NCBI GenBank assembly: GCA_008508345.1
Contig: QNGE01000149.1
Location: forward strand, 76,312 to 140,311
DNA length: 64,000 bases
Origin: Paragonimus westermani
Taxonomy: Eukaryota > Platyhelminthes > Trematoda > Plagiorchiida > Troglotrematidae
Direction: 5' to 3'
The notes under the pieces were generated by a model. That model ran no database searches. It saw only the letters and a program-made list of their open reading frames with translations, and was not told the DNA's origin. This document shows, one piece after another, positions 46,978 through 62,281 of this stretch; position 1 is the first letter of the stretch, and each line of letters begins with the position of its first letter. The translations under genes and the position numbers were made by a program.

Positions 46978-47450
46978 TCAATAGACCCCAGTAGTTAACA
47001 ACTGGAGATCAAGGTTAATCGAACAAACCAGATTTAGTTTGCATAGTTTGCGCTGTCTGAACCAAACATCTGTGAAACTAAAGTGTTCACTTCGGATGGG
47101 TGAAAAACTGTTGAAATTCACATAGTGCCCACTCCGAACGAGCTTACTGTCTACTGATCGACACACATTGTTACCTACCCGTTGCCTGATAACGATATCC
47201 AGAATAGCGAGCTCTTTCTTTCTCCAGCTGAGGTGACAGCAAGTGAGTTGAGTGCCAAGCATTCGGTAGGTCCAGAGACTTCCCTACCACCTTTTCGTCA
47301 GAGGCGACTACCATTATGTCATTCACATATCAACAAAATGGAATAACTTGTAACGTATCCACGAGACGGGGTTCAGCAATGGATATAAATAACTCCAACA
47401 AAAACAACCTTTGACAGAAGCCCATCTCGACTTCGTCCATTTGTTTATCT
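46978..47450 (-). pseudogene. Penelope-like reverse transcriptase fragment
   Basis: On the minus strand, from about 47437 downwards, a Q-x-D-x-V-x-MG motif is followed by LFISIAEPRL and YVNDIMVVAS, the Penelope-like form of motifs B and C, with the usual YVDD changed to YVND and a stop just before it. Next, in the 46978-47262 frame, come ELAILDIVIRQRVGNNVCRS and SGHYVNFNSFSPIRS, the conserved block after the palm. It ends near NLDLQ. Frameshifts and the changed catalytic site mean it is dead. Confidence 0.75.
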
Positions 47451-47570
47451 CTTTCGTCTTGAGTTTTGTATTTGTGAAAGATGATACGTTTACTTTACCA
47501 GACATCAATGTTAAATGTTAGGGAAATGGCAACACCTGTCGATCAGTCCATCGTAACTTCATCTGTGGTG

Positions 47571-47750
47571 TGCAGTACGTGAATGTTAACGATAATTCAC
47601 CCTTTCACCATACACACTTCTCAGTTCAGTATCTGTTTCGCAAACTGCGAGCTTTCCGTACACACAGTACACTAGATTTAGAATTGAAATTTGTGCGTAA
47701 CACCTTATTCCGTAATAGTTACCCAGTGGGGTTTATCTACTTGTGTGACA
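47571..47750 (+). pseudogene. Penelope-like post-palm fragment, opposite orientation
   Basis: The plus strand reads YVNVNDNSPF, then LFRKLRAFRTHSTLDLELKF and VRNTLFRNSYPVGFI, the segment that follows the palm in Penelope-like reverse transcriptases. It partly overlaps in domain content with the minus-strand fragment ending at 46978, so these are two copies arranged head to head and not one split gene. Confidence 0.65.
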
Positions 47751-47819
47751 AGCAAGGAATATTGATCCCCAAGTTAAACACCCATAGACAGGCAATAGAA
47801 ACACACCGTTTCTAGCATA

Positions 47820-50800
47820 GTGTCTAACAGCGGTCATTTACCGAATGTGCTCATCACAACTACCCTGAACTCTAAGCGGTTACCTTCTTGGCTTATTGAA
47901 TTTCACAGTCAACTTAAAGTATGGGTCCATTTGCAATTTGTGGATAAGTGTTGGTAGAAAACCATGAGCTTCCATCGCACAGTGATTCAGGGAGAAACCT
48001 TAAACTATAAATTCATTTGTCTGGGGGTAATATTTGAAAAGTTTCCATTCGAATAAACCTATTATCCGTCATTACACGATTTCAGAGTGAAAGGATTCGT
48101 TTTTCTGAATTTCAAAATGCTTGCATTTCTAAATTATCATGTCAACACAAACACTTGTTTTTATCGAATAAATACCAAACTAAGTATGAACCTATGTTGA
48201 AGATGTTTGGTGTACTAGAAACTTAGCCATCAAATTAGAGCGTGGTATCACTAAAGCAAGTATGACATTAGTCGATAAGGAATTGATCAGCCTATATACT
48301 TGTGGTTATTTGATAATTGCTACCGTCATTCAAACCATAGCTCAATCAGTTTGTTCCATAGTCGATCATGGTAGTTGACGCAAAATACCAGGTGACATTT
48401 CGTGCACTGTACCTGTGCATTGCACACTTTTTGGCTATCGCACTTTAATCAGAGAACGAGTGGCATTCGTTACCAGTAACTCAGCTGCATGGTTCAGTAT
48501 CGGTTATGTATACTACTTTGGGTTGCTAACCAATAACTTTGTTCGATTTCACTTCTCATAGCTTGTTTTAGTCCTGAATGTACAACTTATTCAGGTTGGG
48601 CTCAGCCGATTATCGGATATCCTGGTTAAGGAGCACCGCATAACGAATATAGCACCTTAAACGTCACCCATGTCTGACTACGCTTCTTACAGGTAGATGC
48701 ATTCATACAGTCCTGTATTACCAACCTTATCTCCCGTCAACAGTCTGCTGAGGGAAACTTATTCATAGCACATACTGTAAGGAACTAAGCTCCGTATCTT
48801 CAATACTGATCCCGTGTTCGTCATTGCGCGAACTACCTCGACAGGATGCCCGTATACATGCCAACAAACTTTGGGGTAGTTTTAACTACAGCATGTCTGC
48901 ATTCTGCAGGATAGGTTTTGTGAAGTCTACGACCAATGTGGCCAACACGAACGGGAAAACTGTTCTTTTGTGAATTTCGTTCTGGTGACCTATCCGGGAA
49001 CAATTAGTTTTGATGAATATTATCAGTCATGCTACCAGTTTATGTGTACAACCATGTGTAAACCTTCATGAGAGCGACAAGTTGGTATTGTGGTTCTAGC
49101 CTTTGTTCACCGTCACGTGCACAAGTCACATCGCGAGATAGAAAAAACTGATAAAACAAAGTTAGTCAAAAGAGTTGGTATTGGACTTGATGCATTGGGC
49201 CCCGCTTCTGACCAGCGGTTTATGCCTAACCGCGGCAACACTCGACTGTACTCGATGGAATGGCCAGACTCCAAAATTAGTGACCACGTCTTTGCCCGAT
49301 TACTTTGCGATTTTATCTCACCATTGGTCATCTCAGTGAATGATACCAGGTATGGTAGGTGCTGACTTGCTACAAAGAGTGCAGACCCAATCATTGCACA
49401 CTACACTCGATCACTCGATCATCCCAATCTGTTCTGGCTGATTAACACTGACAAACGTATTCAGTCACAGCAAGTCTGTTTACATCTTCCGGGTAAACAG
49501 ACCGCAGTGTTGAAATATATAACACAAATCGACCTGGCACAAATGTCATGCCCCCTTCCGTTCAACAACATTCGGACGTCTATTCGACGAACAGTAGGAA
49601 ACACAACCCGTGTTTTCATTATTATCGTTGATATCCTCACAGAAGATCTAATATTTGAAGAGGTAGTAAGAGACGAAAAATTACGCAGTCTTAAATCAGC
49701 GGTTTGCAATTTAAAAAAAGTCAGAAACAAGGAGGCCCTAATTCTGAGGCATTGCCTTGCACTTTGAAGTTGCGAACAGCAATTCACACTGACCCGTCCA
49801 ATCATTCAGGTTATTTGGCAGTGTATGCATACTTTTAACAGACGAATTAAGGATGACAATGTCATCTGAGTGAACCTTGCTGGTTAGTTTGTCGCCGGGC
49901 GAACCTTCAGAGCACGTTCATTGGATTCTCTGGGTCAAAAATGAACCACATTAAGGAGAGTGAACCTTGTCAGTAAATTCCAGCTGAAGCGATAAACATC
50001 TAATACATTTGTTCATTAACTCTTACTGTGCGTGCACAGCCAGCGTCAACCGATTAGTAACAGGATTACGTATTCCACTAGGACTCTTCTAAGTCAGCGT
50101 CACAATCAATCTGATCAGTTATGGCTGCGATTGAAAAACGCTCACTGCGAACATTTTTGTGCACACTTGTATATACAACTTACAGCCTGGTTAATTTCTG
50201 AATTGATTGGCTGGGTAAATGTTGCAACGACAGGCAGGAATTGGTGCAGTCGGTTTATACTACGACCGGTTGGTTTTATCCAGTCAGTTTTATAGGTCTA
50301 CCGAAAGTGGCACGCGTAATATTCTTGATAAGCATGAAAAAACACTAAGATTTACTCCAGGTTTCTGTTGTAGACGTTGGGAATGTGAAAATTGGCGGAG
50401 ACCAAAACACAGCAAATAGATATAGGTTTTGAACTGTAGAGTTGCAGTGGTCTTTTTTAACATTCAGTTAGGGATCACGATCAAAGAAATACAACAATTT
50501 CGACAAAGCTGTGCACCAACGAAGTATTTCGTTTGTTCAATCAAATGCACCACTCAGATATATCATACCGTGTTGTTCAATTTAAGCACGTGATACGCCA
50601 CAAGATTCGCTCAGTTAGATGTATGTGCGTATGGGGTGTCAGTAGATTCCCGCAAGATTCTGCAGACAATAACCCTTCTATCAGTAATGGTAGCAAATTG
50701 TCTTATGACACAACGTTAGCTGTCTAAATGTGGGGCGCAGCAGGCATTAAGTGCATTAACTCAAACTATCGAGTTCACCAGGATTTTTAAGAGTTTCGAG

Positions 50801-51066
50801 TACTATGTCTGTTTTCGGAACACTCACTATCCGTTCACCATCAACTAAACTCTTTTAATTGATAAAACTATGTTGTAACTGTACATTGTACACAATGACG
50901 GAAACACCGTGAACCAATCTAGTCGGTTTTGTCTGTCATTTAGGACAACGAAATGTTCAAAATCCGACCAAGCTAAATGCAATGATCGGTGTGGACATAG
51001 GTAGGTCGTGATGAACAAAGTCTCGCTTCGCACACTGAGATCACTATATGAACGTCCAGTAGTAAG
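47820..51066. other. Non-coding stretch, 3' side of the homeobox gene
   Basis: Short frames on both strands (for example 49090-49365 and 49507-49767) have no recognised domain. The 3' untranslated region of the homeobox gene should lie just below 51067; I see no clear AATAAA on that strand close by. Confidence 0.4.
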
Positions 51067-53345
<2,279 letters not shown>

Positions 53346-54499
53346 AAAACTTAATATCAAATATCATATCGACAAGAGCTTTAATTTTTATTTCATACGT
53401 ATTTATTGACACCCAAAAACAGGTTCATTCACGATTGTGTATTATTGCAAGAAACAGAAGCACTGTTCTGGCCCTCCATGTTAAATTTAGGATTAATTGT
53501 CCAACATATCGCACTGGCTGGGTAAACGTATAAAGCAACTATTGCACCAACGCAAAATAGTTCGGGGCAAATCCGACAGAATGCAGAACTACGGTCTAAC
53601 CACTCAGATCACTTTCTATCAAGTGAGGAATTCAAACACGGATTCCCAATAGTGTTCAATTGTGGTGAAAGCTGTATAATTTGTCGACAACCTTCGTAAA
53701 TATTTTATTGTAAGGCATAACAGTTGTGGACGATTTTTATTCAGTTACCCAGCTGTCATTGGCTTCCTTGATAAGCACTTTCTCTTAAAAGCTTACCAGG
53801 AAGCGTTTGTCATTGATGACAACGGCGTGGTGTAGTTCTTACTGATCATGTTTCAGTCTTGCTCACCAGGAGAATGAAAATTCCTAAGTAGCAGTGTTAT
53901 ATAACACTTTCTTGTTGATAAATGACTTATGGTAGAGTCTAGAACATTGTGTGCTGAATTAAAGTAACCCTTCTTACTTGGAATCGTTTTTTTGTGGATC
54001 ATTCACTTCTCCCTGAAAAGTGTTAGCATTCTTTGGTCAAACCGGTTACTGACTCATTTCTTACTATGAAGACTATCACTTTCTGACTGGTAACGATTCA
54101 TCCTATAGTGTTTTTTAAGTAGTCCTGGGACATAAAGTCCAGTTCATCCAGTAATATTCCAATAATATCCCTCAACACTGGATTCACTGTCAGGAAGGTG
54201 GAGATTCGAATCTCCAGGAATAAATTGCCCTAAGGATCAGTTTTTTCAACAAAGACTGAATGAGAAAACAGCGTGAAAGTCCCCTTGGTAAGCATGTGAT
54301 CGGATGCAACAAACTAGATGTCTGTGGCTATGAAAACAGTACCCAGATTCCATAATGCGAGAGGACTGGTGTGTAACAACTAGGAACTGGGTGAGCTAGT
54401 GAGGTATACCAATTGCTGTTAAGCAATTGGGGATTTGGTTGGTATAAGTTGAAAATAACTCACAAATAGTTGCAGCTGTGATAGTTCCACAGACCTTCC
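53346..54499. other. Probable intron sequence upstream of the homeobox exon
   Basis: No exon with an eh1-type motif or other NK1 N-terminal sequence was recognised on the minus strand here. Confidence 0.35.
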
Positions 54500-54795
54500 A
54501 GTCAGCCTGTCTTGAAAAGAAACATTAGGCCCAAATTTCACTGTTTTAAACTTCGTCAGTAGTGCATAAACTTGACACGTCCGAGATTGGAAATCCGGCC
54601 ACGTTTCCAGAAGACCATCATATTAACCGCTGTGCCTTCGCCTCACATTAGGGACGACTGCATCATCAATTGTGAACGCTCAGTCATATTCGCTTGCGAG
54701 TAGTGCTTATCTTGCCTGACCACTTCAAAAGAAGACATACTAACTGTCCTGTCAACTCCGATCGATGACTCCGCGATTAAGACATCTCTCCCATT
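54500..54795 (+). repeat. Dispersed repeat family D, copy 3
   Basis: Full-length-looking copy: aaacattaggccc, cgtcagtagtgcata, gattggaaatccggccacgtttcc, cctcacattagggacgac, attcgcttgcgag, then the ctgtcctgtcaactcc block shared with 42960-42980. Confidence 0.75.
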
Positions 54796-57714
54796 TGAAA
54801 TCACAGAAATCATTGTACTTTACCCATATTTTATCTACTAGCAGGGAGTTTGATTGATGAGAGGGCAATCCTCGTGAAGTGCCTTTTTCCCAAGCGGGCT
54901 GCAACAACCAGAGATTCAGAAAATTCCTACTGCACTAAATGATCCCCGTCGAACAGCAAGTAATCCGAACACGAAATAAAACGCAAGAAGCACTGAAGGA
55001 GAAAATGAGCCAACAGTTACTTTTTTACATTTTAAGATTATATGTCAAATGTGCGTGACACCTCCTAACTTGGATCTCGTCTGCGGGTTGAAGCAACAGC
55101 ACAATTATTTTCAGCTCAACATGCTTAATACAGCTAATACCATGTATTGCTACTGTACCGTTGTGCGGATTAACCTTTCAAAATTTACTTGCGAGCTTCT
55201 CATCCACATCATGCGAACGAAGAAAATGTTTTGCGACCCAAATTTGGATCACAACGTAGGGGTCAGGTACCACTTAGATACACTAGAGTTATTCGATGTA
55301 TCCCTCCTTAATTCGTAAAAATTGAAAGAATCGAATGGTTTTGAAATTTATATTCACCTAGTATGTACACTTGTCAATAGCTCTGGACATGTTTTGGGGC
55401 TAGTGATGATAATGATACGGGATATCGGCTTATTTCACTGAAGCGACTCTCAGACAACCAAAAGTTTTATTTATTCGGAAAATCTTTTAATTTGTCATCT
55501 AAACGACGATTTACACTGGAGTGTTGTCTTTCTCCTGAAATTTCACCAAAGTTCACAGCACTTCCGATGCAGCTTTATGTGCACCATATTCAGTAAAATC
55601 CTTCAGGTTTTCTAAACAACGGTTAAAATTAAACACCGATGTTTGTTTACGAATACGCACAACAATCATTAACACAATCTCTTAGAACCATACGCTTTGA
55701 TTTGAAACAGTGTATTCATTCGGGTGTTTTACGGGTGAAGGACGACGGACCTCAAGCAATCCATTTTGCCCGTTGCAGTAACACGGGTTTACCATTAAAA
55801 CTTTCTCACAATTTCTTGTTAGTATGAACCCGCACAACAAGTTAGTGGTTCACGACCTTCCTACCTAACAAAAGACAGAAGTAAACTAATTTTCACAAAC
55901 GGCTTAGGATTCTAACAGTAATTCTGGGTTCGGACCTTATTCAGTTTTAAATACTAGTTGATGAATTTCATTAGGGCTTGACAGAAAAAACGGTTTGTCA
56001 GTTAGCACCTCTACAGATGGTAGAGGTTCTCAATAATGGTGGTCATTCTACCAGCTTTTCAAGCCGAATGACGGCCAAACCGTAAGCCCCCACAGTAACC
56101 GTAACCCCACTTACTCTCTGACCTACAGCTCTAGTAAAGACCTCGTACGTGGTTTGGTTTGGCCTCCCAGACAGACCGTCTAGATTTGCAAAATCGTCAG
56201 CTAGTTCACTGTTCGTATAGTGCATGATTGACGAAACCAACCAAACCATTTTGAGCTCGAATATCCGCTGAACACGAATAGTAGACACACACCAGACAGG
56301 TTAATGATTGATGATCTGGTCACCGTTAAATCCTTCTCTATCTGTTAAGCCCAAACGGCACCAGACATGTTCGCGTGGAACTACGCATTATGACCGAGGA
56401 GAAGTAAAGTCTTCCGGTTTCAAAGGAACAACTGAGAAACGAACTCACTGACCTCATATATACACTTCATAGATAGCAATTATGACAGATCTGAAAATGG
56501 AATCTGGACTAGCCAATGAACCTCAGAAAATGGCATACCCGCGCAAGGTGTTCTGCATTGAGTGAACTAACTGTGCGGCGATTAGTAATCTCACATTAGC
56601 TTAGCCTGTTTTTAAATCAAAAAATTTCTTTTCGTGTGACAACTTAGAAACACCAAGCGCAGTGTTTAACTTAAGTCTTCAAGTGTGTCCGACAAATCAG
56701 CAGAACGACAACAATAATAGCCAAACAATAAAAAACAACACCTCGAACAATAGACAAACAACAAACTGGATGCGAAGTAATTACAAGACAAGTTAATGTC
56801 TCCGGCGTTCGCTTCGTTCTCCAACCCTTTGTAAAATTATTAATACGGTGAGTGATGCTCAGCTGCCACTGCGAATCGAACGATTGGTCACGATAGTGGC
56901 TAAGGTGAATGATACACACTTCATTATTGTGATCATAGTCATGCTAGGCGAAACGTTAGTCAAAGATACTGACAAACAAAAGTGTCGGAATGTGATAACC
57001 AAAGCGGTAAATACGCCTAGGTCGGTCGTCAAAAATTTGCAATTCACCTCATGTCGTCTGTAGAAACCAACTCATTAGGAAGTTGGTTCTGTTCTTTATC
57101 TCAGACTTCGTGGAGTCCGCATGTTAGTGCGGATTTTGAGAACACTACCTGGAACTGTACAGAAATTCAATGTGCCTCAATCTCCTAGAAGATATCACAA
57201 ATTCTGTAAGGTACGGTGGTGTAAGTGCCAAGTGTTTACTGGTCAAAATTCACCGAAAACACACCATCAATATCGTAGTTGTTGCAACTCATCAGGCTTG
57301 CGTACCTGGCTAACTCCGACCAAACCTCTTTGTATAGGAATTGCAGATGATGCAATGTGCAGTTACTAATTATTTATAAGTTAGTTCCGTCTTTTATCTC
57401 AGAATTCAATGTCATATATTATAGCGGCGACAGTGGAGATGACAGGACATAATTAAAACGGGACTGCTCTGATCAGTGCATGGTTCTTAACTGATTGGGA
57501 CCCTGAAAGTGCTATCGTCCATACGGATAGCACTGCGATCTGTCGCTCTTTTACCCCACCTAATTTGTCACAGGCTTAAGCTCACACTCTTTTCGAGTAA
57601 GTGACACATGTATACATACACCTAGAGGGATTACTGGAGTGATACCAATGTCATTTATACAAAAGAAATCAATTTGAAATGTCCTGATAGCATGATATTT
57701 TGCTAACACTACCA
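54796..57714. other. Non-coding stretch
   Basis: Small frames such as 55639-55827 and 56043-56288 show no domain that I recognise. Confidence 0.4.
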
Positions 57715-57880
57715 TCTGAAAGATATCCGCACCAAATTTAGTACGAATGAAGTTGAACAGTTTGGGCGTCGTGCTTAACATGTTATTGATAATCATACTA
57801 GGACTAACACAACGTTACGAGCAAGCTGTAATACTCTACGTTTCAACTCTCCTGAGGAAGGCCACCCGAGATGGTTGAAA
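57715..57880 (+). repeat. Dispersed repeat copy related to 15530-15660
   Basis: Shares the gcaccaaatttagtacgaa / cgtcgtgcttaacat blocks with the 15.5-kb copy and ends in the cctgaggaaggccacccg segment. Confidence 0.6.
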
Positions 57881-57913
57881 CGCAGAGTATTACAACTTGC
57901 TCGTAACGTTGTG
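57808..57913 (+). ncRNA. Long hairpin with hammerhead-like core
   Basis: Two 40-base arms (57808-57847 and 57874-57913) pair with only two mismatches around a 26-base loop. Across the loop and right arm are CTGAGGA (57852-57858, fits CUGANGA) and GAAA (57877-57880), separated by a segment that can form an imperfect stem II. Penelope-like elements are known to carry hammerhead motifs. The stem II is weak and no cleavage triplet is placed, so it may be a decayed relic. Expression is unknown. Confidence 0.4.
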
Positions 57914-58465
57914 CTATTTCCAATTTGCTTATCACTACCAGCTGAAATCGGGAAAATATTTCGTTACACAAAAATATAGTATGACGGCTCCCTAAAACAC
58001 TGACTTGCAAAAGAACAACAGAATTTTTAATACAGGCTGAAGAACAAGTGTCAGTTTGTCAAAGTGGTTCAAATGAAACACATCTCTTCCATTTTGCTGT
58101 TCGAGAAAACAATGGAAAATGCGCCATCCAACATTACAACATCATTCCAAATCAACGTTTTTTAACGGATTATCGGACGTCTAGACTGGTCTGCATACAA
58201 CTCGGACCTGTCTCTTACAGAGAACCTGGGAAACGTAATCTTTATGTGAAGTTTCCTAAATAATGAAATGAAAAATTATTTCTGGCATGAATATCAGAAA
58301 CGAATGGCGGAATTTTAACATCTCCAATGGATAGCCAACAGAGGGGAAGTATTCCGATTCAGAAGGCAGTGGGTAATTCATGTTGAGTAAACGTGCAAAA
58401 ATTCCGGATCGGAATATTGTCGTTCCAACTGATTCATTACTCATTTTTAATATATTTCATTTCTT

Positions 58466-58771
58466 CCCATTGCCTGGATAATAAAAACACTTAGACCCTC
58501 CGTTTCTGAAACGCGTAAACAGCCTGTTTCCTCAGTCGCTAGACACGTCTTGACCACCGGCCATGCTACCGATCCATCTTGTGCATTCAAAATCCTATTG
58601 CGCCATTCCAACCCGAGATTCTTAGGGTTTGCTGAAGCAGTTGCAATTAATCGACTCAAACCAGCTCTCTATGTTCAGAAACAACTGTTCGTGAACCTGA
58701 CACTTCCCTGGACTTATTGTCTTATCCTAACTCGCTTATTGATTATCCACTCCTCAAATCGATTGTTTTGA
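58466..58771 (+). pseudogene. Penelope-like C-terminal fragment
   Basis: Open from 58466 to the stop at 58769-58771 but without its upstream domains. It shows SSVARHVLTTGHATDP, AFKILL, FLGFAEAVAINRLKPALYV and LTLPW in the order of the Penelope-like tail after the GIY-YIG nuclease core. Only the C-terminal tail of the nuclease is here; reverse transcriptase is absent, so it is a 5'-truncated copy. Confidence 0.78.
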
Positions 58772-60201
58772 GAAAACCCACCCATGTTATTGTAAGTTTG
58801 GTACTGCTTACATCTACCAGTTTTCATGTTCTACCTGCTTTCTTCAAACTTCTTGAGGGAACCAATTGTTTCAAGTTATATTTCTCGTTACCGCACATTC
58901 TCACATTAATTAATTCACCAGGTAAGAGATAGATCAAAAGTATACCGTGTATTATAATAGTGTGATATATATACAATAAGGAATAAATAATTAAGCATTA
59001 TCAACTGCACACCCGTGGTATGTTCGAACATACGTTCGTGGCAAACATGGATTCTAAAATGCAGTTTATTCTTTTTGCCACCTACGAAGTAAATGGCACA
59101 AGAATTGGTTGCTCACTGTTAGGCTGTTCAACGCTTATCCAGTGGAAACAGATTTCATGCGACTGTGACAAGCGGAAGTCAACTAACATTGTTCAGATCG
59201 TTTCCTCTCCTACTTCATTGCAAATCGGAATCTTGCAATTTAATCTACTGTGCCACTGATTTCCGGGGACATAATGTTTTCAGGCCCTGTACTTCGGTTG
59301 GTGACAGATATCACATGTAAACAAATGCCTATCAAACCAACGGTTTGATGGTAGATCAGTGTTGTACACGCTACTTTCAACTACATATACACTGTACAGT
59401 CTCCAGCGAAATCGTTATGCAGGTGTTTGTAAGCGTAGATTGCGTTCCATTTTAGATAGAACACTTGTTTTAAATGTTAACAACACACCTGATCGCAATC
59501 CGCATGCCTTCTGTCCTGTCGGCTCAGCCGGCGACCTAATTAACACATTATAAAACAGACCGATCGACCTTGGTGGTAAAACCAATGTGGACCAATTGGA
59601 ATATTTGTGCAGCCTTGTCAATCAATTGCAGTTAAACTACGCGTGTGCATAACTACTAATAGTCATCGTCAATTAGCGACTGGCCAAATTATGGTCGGAA
59701 CAGAGTAAAAACTATACCAAGGTTACTCGTTAGCATTTGCCTACCCTTCAACGACAAAGATCGTATCAACGGCCCATTAAACATTTCTGCAAACATTCCA
59801 ATCTGAGTCCGTCAAGGAGACGCGAAGTAGACAAAATTTGCAGCACTACGTGTCTGCTAAAGTTAGACTGCTTGTACAAACGCACAAAGCACCTGTGAAT
59901 AAGCATGGAGTATGTGTGTTACCGTTCCGAAAACCGGTGCATTGATCACAACCACTACACTGTGGCAACAAAAGATTTGGAATTGCACCGACATCCAGCG
60001 CACCCACTGTGAGAGCAACAGGATAACCAATTTGGGCTAATTAGACCCTCATGGGCCTGAACTGGGTTCAGGTCGTGTTGTGATTAAATGAGTGTGAGCT
60101 TGTTGGGCCAATTTGGTCATACTGCCATAGTCTCCACCCATTTTTACGAGGAGCTGTGTGGTTGTTGCTTTGGCTACCCTCACTACTTACGGCATTACTT
60201 T

Positions 60202-60295
60202 CGATTGACCGACCAACTGACTGCTTGGTTGTGTTGGCGTAGACGACTGACTAACTGACTAGCTTGCTGACTGACTGATTGGCTGAGTGGGTGGG
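60202..60295. repeat. Degenerate ACTG tetranucleotide tract
   Basis: Repeated gactgact / aactgact units over about 90 bases with interruptions. Confidence 0.7.
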
Positions 60296-60600
60296 CAGAT
60301 TGTTTGTGGGGCCAAAGAATTGATTGATTGGTTAAACCTTGCTTTTGTGTGCCCTACAGGCATCATCGTGTACTGAAGGTGTGCAATGGACCACAAAGAT
60401 TTCCTCATACACCTTCACTTTAACAACACCGTGGACAACATCGATTCGTAAACAGTGGATGGTACGTTGCTGATAGTACTGCTAGATGTGCTAGAATTCC
60501 TCCAAGCGCCGTTCACCAGGGCTAAATTGTTCAATATTTTAACTGGAGCAACAGTGAGCCAGAGTGACCGCGTTGGAAACGGTGGACTATGTTCCTGTTT

Positions 60601-60632
60601 CATCATCATCATCGTCATCATCATTATCATCA
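60601..60632. repeat. CAT microsatellite
   Basis: About ten CAT-like units with a CGT and a TAT interruption. Confidence 0.8.
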
Positions 60633-62044
60633 ATAACAATAGCACCATCACAACCACCGATAATTGTGCAATCATAAAGATGGGTTTCAACGTAAAGCAG
60701 AAGACGCAGTGACAGTTAAACCATAAAATTGCTGCATTGAAACTCCGAAAGTCAACATCCGGGTGCACACAGCCTGAAACAAATGAGTTAGATGACGTCG
60801 GCTGTCTACAATGTTCCGTTTTATTGCTACTTTTGATTTCACATAAAACCTACTCTTCCAATAGTGCCATTCGTGTTAACGAACCCGATCAGGTGGACCA
60901 CGATGCCCTTGACTTAGAGGGAAGTGTACGGTGTACAACTTCCAACATATCAATTGCTACTTTCCTTTCCCCCTTGGCAACTCTTCCAGTGTCTACCGTG
61001 CATCATCGTCAACGAGCAGAGGGTCCGACAAAAATACGGAGTTTCGTATTCCTGAAGTATGACCCAACCAATCTTATTACGTAGATCTACATGCTCATTT
61101 GCTGAATCTATTCGATACGCATGGTAAGGCGCAGGTACTTACGACCAGTAGCACAAACGTACAAGCTTGTGGTGAGATAGAGTTCCTCAGAAATCCATTA
61201 GAATAGTGAGTTCAATCAAGACAAGTTGTGTACAACTGGGTGATTATTATTGTGGAGATAAAGTGAGCATTCACTGATCAGTATGAGGAAAATCAAACAT
61301 TTGCATCATCTAAATGCGAACAAGAAGCATACCACACGACTTCGTATGGTATTTATTTAAATATAACGTTACAAACCTTTGATGGGAAAAACTGTGCCGT
61401 GAAAATTTTGTTCCCGCCATCTGGTAACACGGAAAATTACTAACTAGCAGGTTAAAAACCGCAGGCATCAGCGAAGTGGGAAAACAATGTGTCAATCCGA
61501 GTTCATAAGCTAAGTAACCTACATAAAACGATCACAGCTATTTTTTGGCCAAGTAAAAATTTCCTTGTACTCAAGAAGATATCACTTCTCAATTGTTACC
61601 TTCGCAATCCGAAGCGGTCTCTTGTTATTCACTACAGAAAGAAAATGAAGCGTGTCATCTGAATTGATTTGGAGGCTACTTCTTGATAAACCTCACAGTG
61701 ATCGCCAGTTGTTAGCAAGTTCCTCTCTGGTTGGTGCTACCTGGATGTGGTTCTTGTGGTTATTAGGAATAAGGAAAGTTGAATAGCGTCCGCCGTTTAA
61801 TTTTACAACTTAGCCGGAAAGTCTAACATAATCAGTGTAGCTCCTAACCGAGTATAAACATCCACCCGATAATATTTCTTATTTTGATATTTCTGAACCT
61901 TCATATCCAATGTTGGGATATACCAGGTATGGCTGCTGACTAGGTGGAAATTGTGTGTAAAAGATTTTTACTGCATGGTCAGTCTCAAACTACCTAAAGC
62001 AACTAAGCATACTTAAAAGGAACCTGACATCGAAAAACTCGTAA

Positions 62045-62120
62045 TTCAGCTGGATTCGAACCAACGACAGTAGCGGCACGCCCAGACGCGACCTCATCCA
62101 CTGAACTACCAAGCCACGCC
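62045..62120 (-). tRNA. tRNA-like sequence (repeat-associated)
   Basis: On the minus strand it has box A TAGTTCAGTGG and box B GGTTCGAATCC with a T arm, but the acceptor ends do not pair well. Its 80-base upstream head (62121-62200) matches the head of the copy at 19431, so it belongs to a repeat family. Confidence 0.6.
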
Positions 62121-62202
62121 ATGAGCTCAGAAATTTCACACGGAGATTTGGTGAAAAATTCGTCCCGCTCTCTCACATAGAATCCACCGCATGATCCCGG
62201 AA

Positions 62203-62281
62203 TGGTTTCGTAGCTGATGTGGTAGCGTACTCATCATGTCTGGGGAAGCTGTTTCTATTGTTGGTTCAAGTCAAACCGAAG
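62203..62281 (+). tRNA. Decayed tRNA-like sequence, opposite strand
   Basis: Starts TGGTTTCGTAGCTGATGTGG, close to the start of the 19510 module, and has a degenerate box B (GGTTCAAGTCA) and a CGAAG end. It lies head to head with the minus-strand module and they share the region between them. Confidence 0.45.

Larger units (their letters stand above)
58772..62044. other. Non-coding stretch with simple repeats
   Basis: No supported gene. A degenerate ACTG/GACT tract lies at 60202-60295 and a CAT tract at 60601-60632. Confidence 0.4.

Noticed and set aside
57508..57534. Small hairpin with a 9-bp perfect stem
   Set aside because: Short and isolated; such stems occur by chance in a 64-kb window.
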